A stretch of 64,000 nucleotides of DNA from G963422595 sp963422595. GTDB lineage: Bacteria > Pseudomonadota > Gammaproteobacteria > UBA4575. Below, in pieces: positions 63,501 to 64,000 of the stretch. The stretch spans positions 124,001 through 188,000 of the forward strand of contig OY730298.1 of the NCBI GenBank assembly GCA_963422595.1, read 5' to 3'. Under the pieces are notes generated by a model that was not told the origin of the DNA, ran no database searches, and saw only the letters and a program-made list of their open reading frames with translations. Both the position numbers and the translations under genes were made by a program. How positions within the stretch are numbered: position 1 is the stretch's first letter; each line of letters starts with the position of its first letter.

Positions 63501-64000
63501 TCCCGACGTCGGCCTGCGTCAGCATGTGGGTGTTGCCGGTGGCGCCGCTGATGTCAGATCCATCGCGCTTCCATTGATAGCTGAAGGTCAGACTGGCAGG
63601 GCCGTCGGGGTCGACGATCGTGCTGGTGTCCGCGGTCAGTGTCTGGCCCTGGGTCACGGTGCCAGTGATGGTGACGCTGCCGGTCGGGGCGTCGTTTAGG
63701 TTCGCTACGTTCGCTGTCGCAGCAGAGGTGAGGGTCTCCACGATGCTGCCGGCATCGGTCCAACTCACAATGACGCTGATGGCCTTCCCGACGTCGGCCT
63801 GCGTCAGGGTGTAGGTGCGGCCGGTGGCGCTGCTGATGTCAGACCCATCGCGCTTCCATTGATAGCTGAAGGTCAGACTGGCGGGGCCGTCGGGGTCAAC
63901 TATCGTGCTGGTGTCCGCGGTCAGTGTCTGGCCCTGGGTCACGGTGCCGGTGATGGTGACGCTGCCGGTCGGCGAGTCGTTTAGGTTCGCTACGTTCGCT
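57538..64000 (-). CDS. Giant repeat adhesin with autotransporter-like barrel (5' end outside window)
   Basis: The frame stays open to the window edge, giving over 2150 residues; the true start lies beyond 64000. Domains from the N-terminal side: at least eight 95-aa Ig-like repeats (61700-64000; each with TQGQTLTA, DPDGP, YQWKRDG, TLTQADVGKAI and SWTDAG); five FN3-like domains (about 60130-61690; e.g. GQVTLTWDHPNNPAITSYQY); a beta domain with SYSFTVVLDTQPS (about 59900); a He_PIG-like Ig domain (about 59000-59240); and a C-terminal outer-membrane barrel of about 350 residues beginning near DWTLWGRAAASGF. It ends in LSWKLQL. The protein is likely surface-exposed and adhesive. There is no visible protease motif in the passenger part. 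Confidence 0.9.
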   Translation of the reverse strand, partial: ANVANLNDSPTGSVTITGTVTQGQTLTADTSTIVDPDGPASLTFSYQWKRDGSDISSATGRTYTLTQADVGKAISVIVSWTDAGSIVETLTSAATANVANLNDAPTGSVTITGTVTQGQTLTADTSTIVDPDGPASLTFSYQWKRDGSDISGATGNTHMLTQADVGKAISVIVSWTDAGSTAESLTSAATANVANLNDAPTGSVTITGTVTQGQTLTADTSGISDPDGPSNLTFTYQWKRDGTDISSATSRTYILTQADVGKAITVIVSWTDSGGAVETLTSAATANVANLNDAPTGAVTISGTVTQGQTLTAVTSTIVDPDGPASLTFTYQWKRDGTDISSATSRTYILTQADVGKAITVIVSWTDAGSTAESLTSAATANVANLNDSPTGSVTITGTVTQGQTLTADTSGISDPDGPSNLTFSYQWKRDGTDISSATSRTYILTQADVGKAITVIVSWTDSGGAVETLTSAATANVANLNDAPTGAVTISGTVTQGQTLTAVTSTIVDPDGPASLTFTYQWKRDGTDISSATSRTYILTQADVGKAITVIVSWTDSGGAVETLTSAATANVLDINDPPTGSVTITGAATQGQTLTADTSTIVDPDGPVNLIFSYQWNRGGNPISSATGRTYTLTQADVGAVISVTVSWTDGGSTAESLTSAATANVLDINDPPTGSVTITGSASQGQTLIAATSSISDPDGPVNLIFIYQWKRDNTAISGATSSTYVLKQADVGATITVTVSWTDAGGATESLTSAATSTVTATSSAVTAPAAPVGLKVIARSGKVKFRWSIPNNLAITHYEYKQWTGNTEPAGGWADFTGAMSATTQSRSVRSLTDGTEYNFRIRAVATGNVTGAPSDVITVTPGPTPTAPGDRPVVTAVAPVPGDRQITLSWGNPNNADIIKYQIRRRGVPIAHIGTKPDWNAWSDIPGSDKDTISHVVTGLPTGVKYYFRIRAVAGDYAHGPAAYGPASSVIGVKLVAAPSAAPAAPPGPTSLTAVADSGQVTLTWDHPNNPAITSYQYKYWTGSPESGRWTDMPGSNADTTNSPPVTGLTNGTKYHFRIRVMVGNIAGVKSRSASATPATPPVQKASTQISAHARYRQVELIWRDPTLTDQRDTTISKYQIKYWSGNSETGDWSDISATINTRHAYYLVTGLTNNTTYSFRIRGLTNGFITTESNLVQATPLAGPPKTPARPQAVAGDSEVTLTWDNPNNPDITRYQILQWTGGGERGSWGDWNDIPGSDKDTTDYTVPGLTNGIKYSFRIRAVAGSVTGSQSPYTAVVIPAAPVVVPGGITVAVRDSVGDSIAISVGIIHTGTRTVDSVVPTTEDGGSYSFTVVLDTQPSANVTIAVSSSDTTEGTVDKNSLVFTTTNWNIPQTVTVTGQADTLTDGDQDYTIILAAAVSTDTNYHGIDPIDVAITNTDTVTATRRHTRAVTMGGFTIIGADPGSLGVEGDKIDARVTGTGIRLALPSDHRVTRATFSRRTPEQLPPPQAGVSFGAAAAYVDVDIDTPLPTSSKATVCLQRPAGMPDHAAVYHLADQDSEWEQLTGAGNQPGYICGNTQSFSPIVVGTRVLGFTTASIDDHIWTLGAALGELQLPEATNGDSTITYRLHPRLPAGVNFDAATRRIHGTPTQVHDTTSYTYTATATDGDTATLQFSITVEAAAVQQRARALDVVLSALGRTAATDAVDIISNRFTATAAARPEVTLGGTALTSAFDADAVARVKDTLTATDRQHWYARDTKPQLLRSAKQLLTQSNFAIPLTTADGDTAADWTLWGRAAASGFSSNRLDTDGELYSGYIGLERRFGKQHNALAGIAITHSDGDADYRVAGNFLRTDGSRGAIEGEVDLEMTSILPYIHYTPRAGTGIWGMVGIGRGEVELRDEAGKVETDVDLLLAAVGGRQLLSRWHGIDFALKSDAFAVQLKSDRKLRLAEVTGVARRARVALEMSSERQLSTDAVLRPSIEFGGRWDDGDADTGVGAEIGGGLEYRASGFSVAARGRYSFAHRQSGFEDWGGSLSLTVGEAGMQGHGQGLWLSFTPEWGNPTSGVQQTWNGISVAGVEDAVSATDTAAAGRLNLELGYGMRTRARGWQVTPYGGLSATDEDTRYRLGGHILANESMDLSLEGERRETADGDTEHGIFLSWKLQL
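61700..64000 (-). repeat. 285-bp tandem repeats encoding the Ig-like domains
   Basis: The start of each unit recurs every 285 bp (near 61980, 62265, 62550, 62835, 63120, 63405, 63690 and 63975), so each encodes 95 aa. Units alternate: 62441-62674 and 63011-63244 appear nearly or fully identical at a distance of 570 bp, which shows a higher-order two-unit duplication. Confidence 0.92.

Noticed and set aside
61850..63814. Several plus-strand frames of 70-90 codons with the same ending pattern
   Set aside because: They are antisense images of the 285-bp repeats of the adhesin gene. They recur at the same period and carry no gene signals of their own.
1..64000. tRNA and rRNA genes
   Set aside because: Scanning by eye for T-loop and anticodon-arm patterns gave no convincing candidate; a covariance-model search would be decisive.

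Overview
The window looks like a gammaproteobacterial chromosome. The evidence is the gene order rpsP-rimM-trmD-rplS next to ffh, then a CcsA-type and a CBS/CorC gene; the glnE-ilvE-hldE-waaL block; the pcm-rhodanese-tolC-waaA block; and an ibaG-type BolA gene. Base composition is moderate in the core genes and visibly richer in G+C in a few inserted stretches and in the large adhesin at the right end. No tRNA, rRNA or CRISPR array was found by eye.

Layout. 1-2217: end of an O-antigen ligase/polymerase-like gene (cut by the window edge) and a convergent Wzz/GumC-type chain-length protein. 2301-7672 (minus): htpG with a small coupled ORF, a GATase-1 protein, ogt, then the ribosome/tRNA-maturation operon rpsP-rimM-trmD-rplS. 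That operon has a perfect consensus promoter (8039-8067) and a leader of about 360 nt carrying an 11-bp tandem repeat. 8154-13487: ffh, ypjD-like, corC/yfjD-like, msrA, pdxH. 13527-20795: small unknown genes, oligopeptidase B, an unrecognised 401-aa protein, a ChaN-type lipoprotein, rnd, ibaG. 20796-26963: two patches of foreign-looking DNA bracket an RDD membrane gene and metY. The first holds a frameshifted integrase fragment and an N6-adenine DNA methyltransferase. The second holds a 5'-truncated D12 methyltransferase, an intact-looking SacI-family restriction endonuclease and a 57-aa protein. 27011-31412: thiC and a two-gene unit of a Gfo/Idh oxidoreductase plus a radical SAM protein.

31409-47766 is mostly envelope biogenesis: waaF, tolC, waaA (Kdo transferase), kdkA (Kdo kinase), a GT9 heptosyltransferase, DUF6165, a polytopic membrane protein, two further kinase-fold proteins, waaL and hldE, followed by ilvE and glnE. 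Together they cover heptose activation, inner-core assembly, core phosphorylation and O-antigen ligation. 47842-51679 is a ferric iron ABC transporter (fbpABC) behind a Fur-box-like sequence. 51878-53628 is a PA2779/PA2778-type pair with a good sigma-70 promoter.

53718-57064 holds ilvD, a 5-formyl-THF cyclo-ligase homologue and ftr, a formyltransferase of the tetrahydromethanopterin C1 pathway. ftr suggests that the organism oxidises or assimilates C1 units through H4MPT, as methylotrophs do. 57065-57537 is a purine-rich tract, a large inverted repeat and a 145-bp remnant copy of an autotransporter barrel. 57538-64000 is the C-terminal part of a giant surface protein: at least eight 95-aa Ig-like repeats, five FN3 domains, further beta domains and an outer-membrane barrel. 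Its start lies beyond the window.

The items most worth following are the SacI-family nuclease beside a broken methylase, the leader of the rpsP operon with its chain of overlapping mini-ORFs, the Gfo/Idh + radical SAM pair, the cyclo-ligase/ftr pair, and the repeat array of the adhesin, which is being homogenised. All function calls rest on motif reading without a database search.
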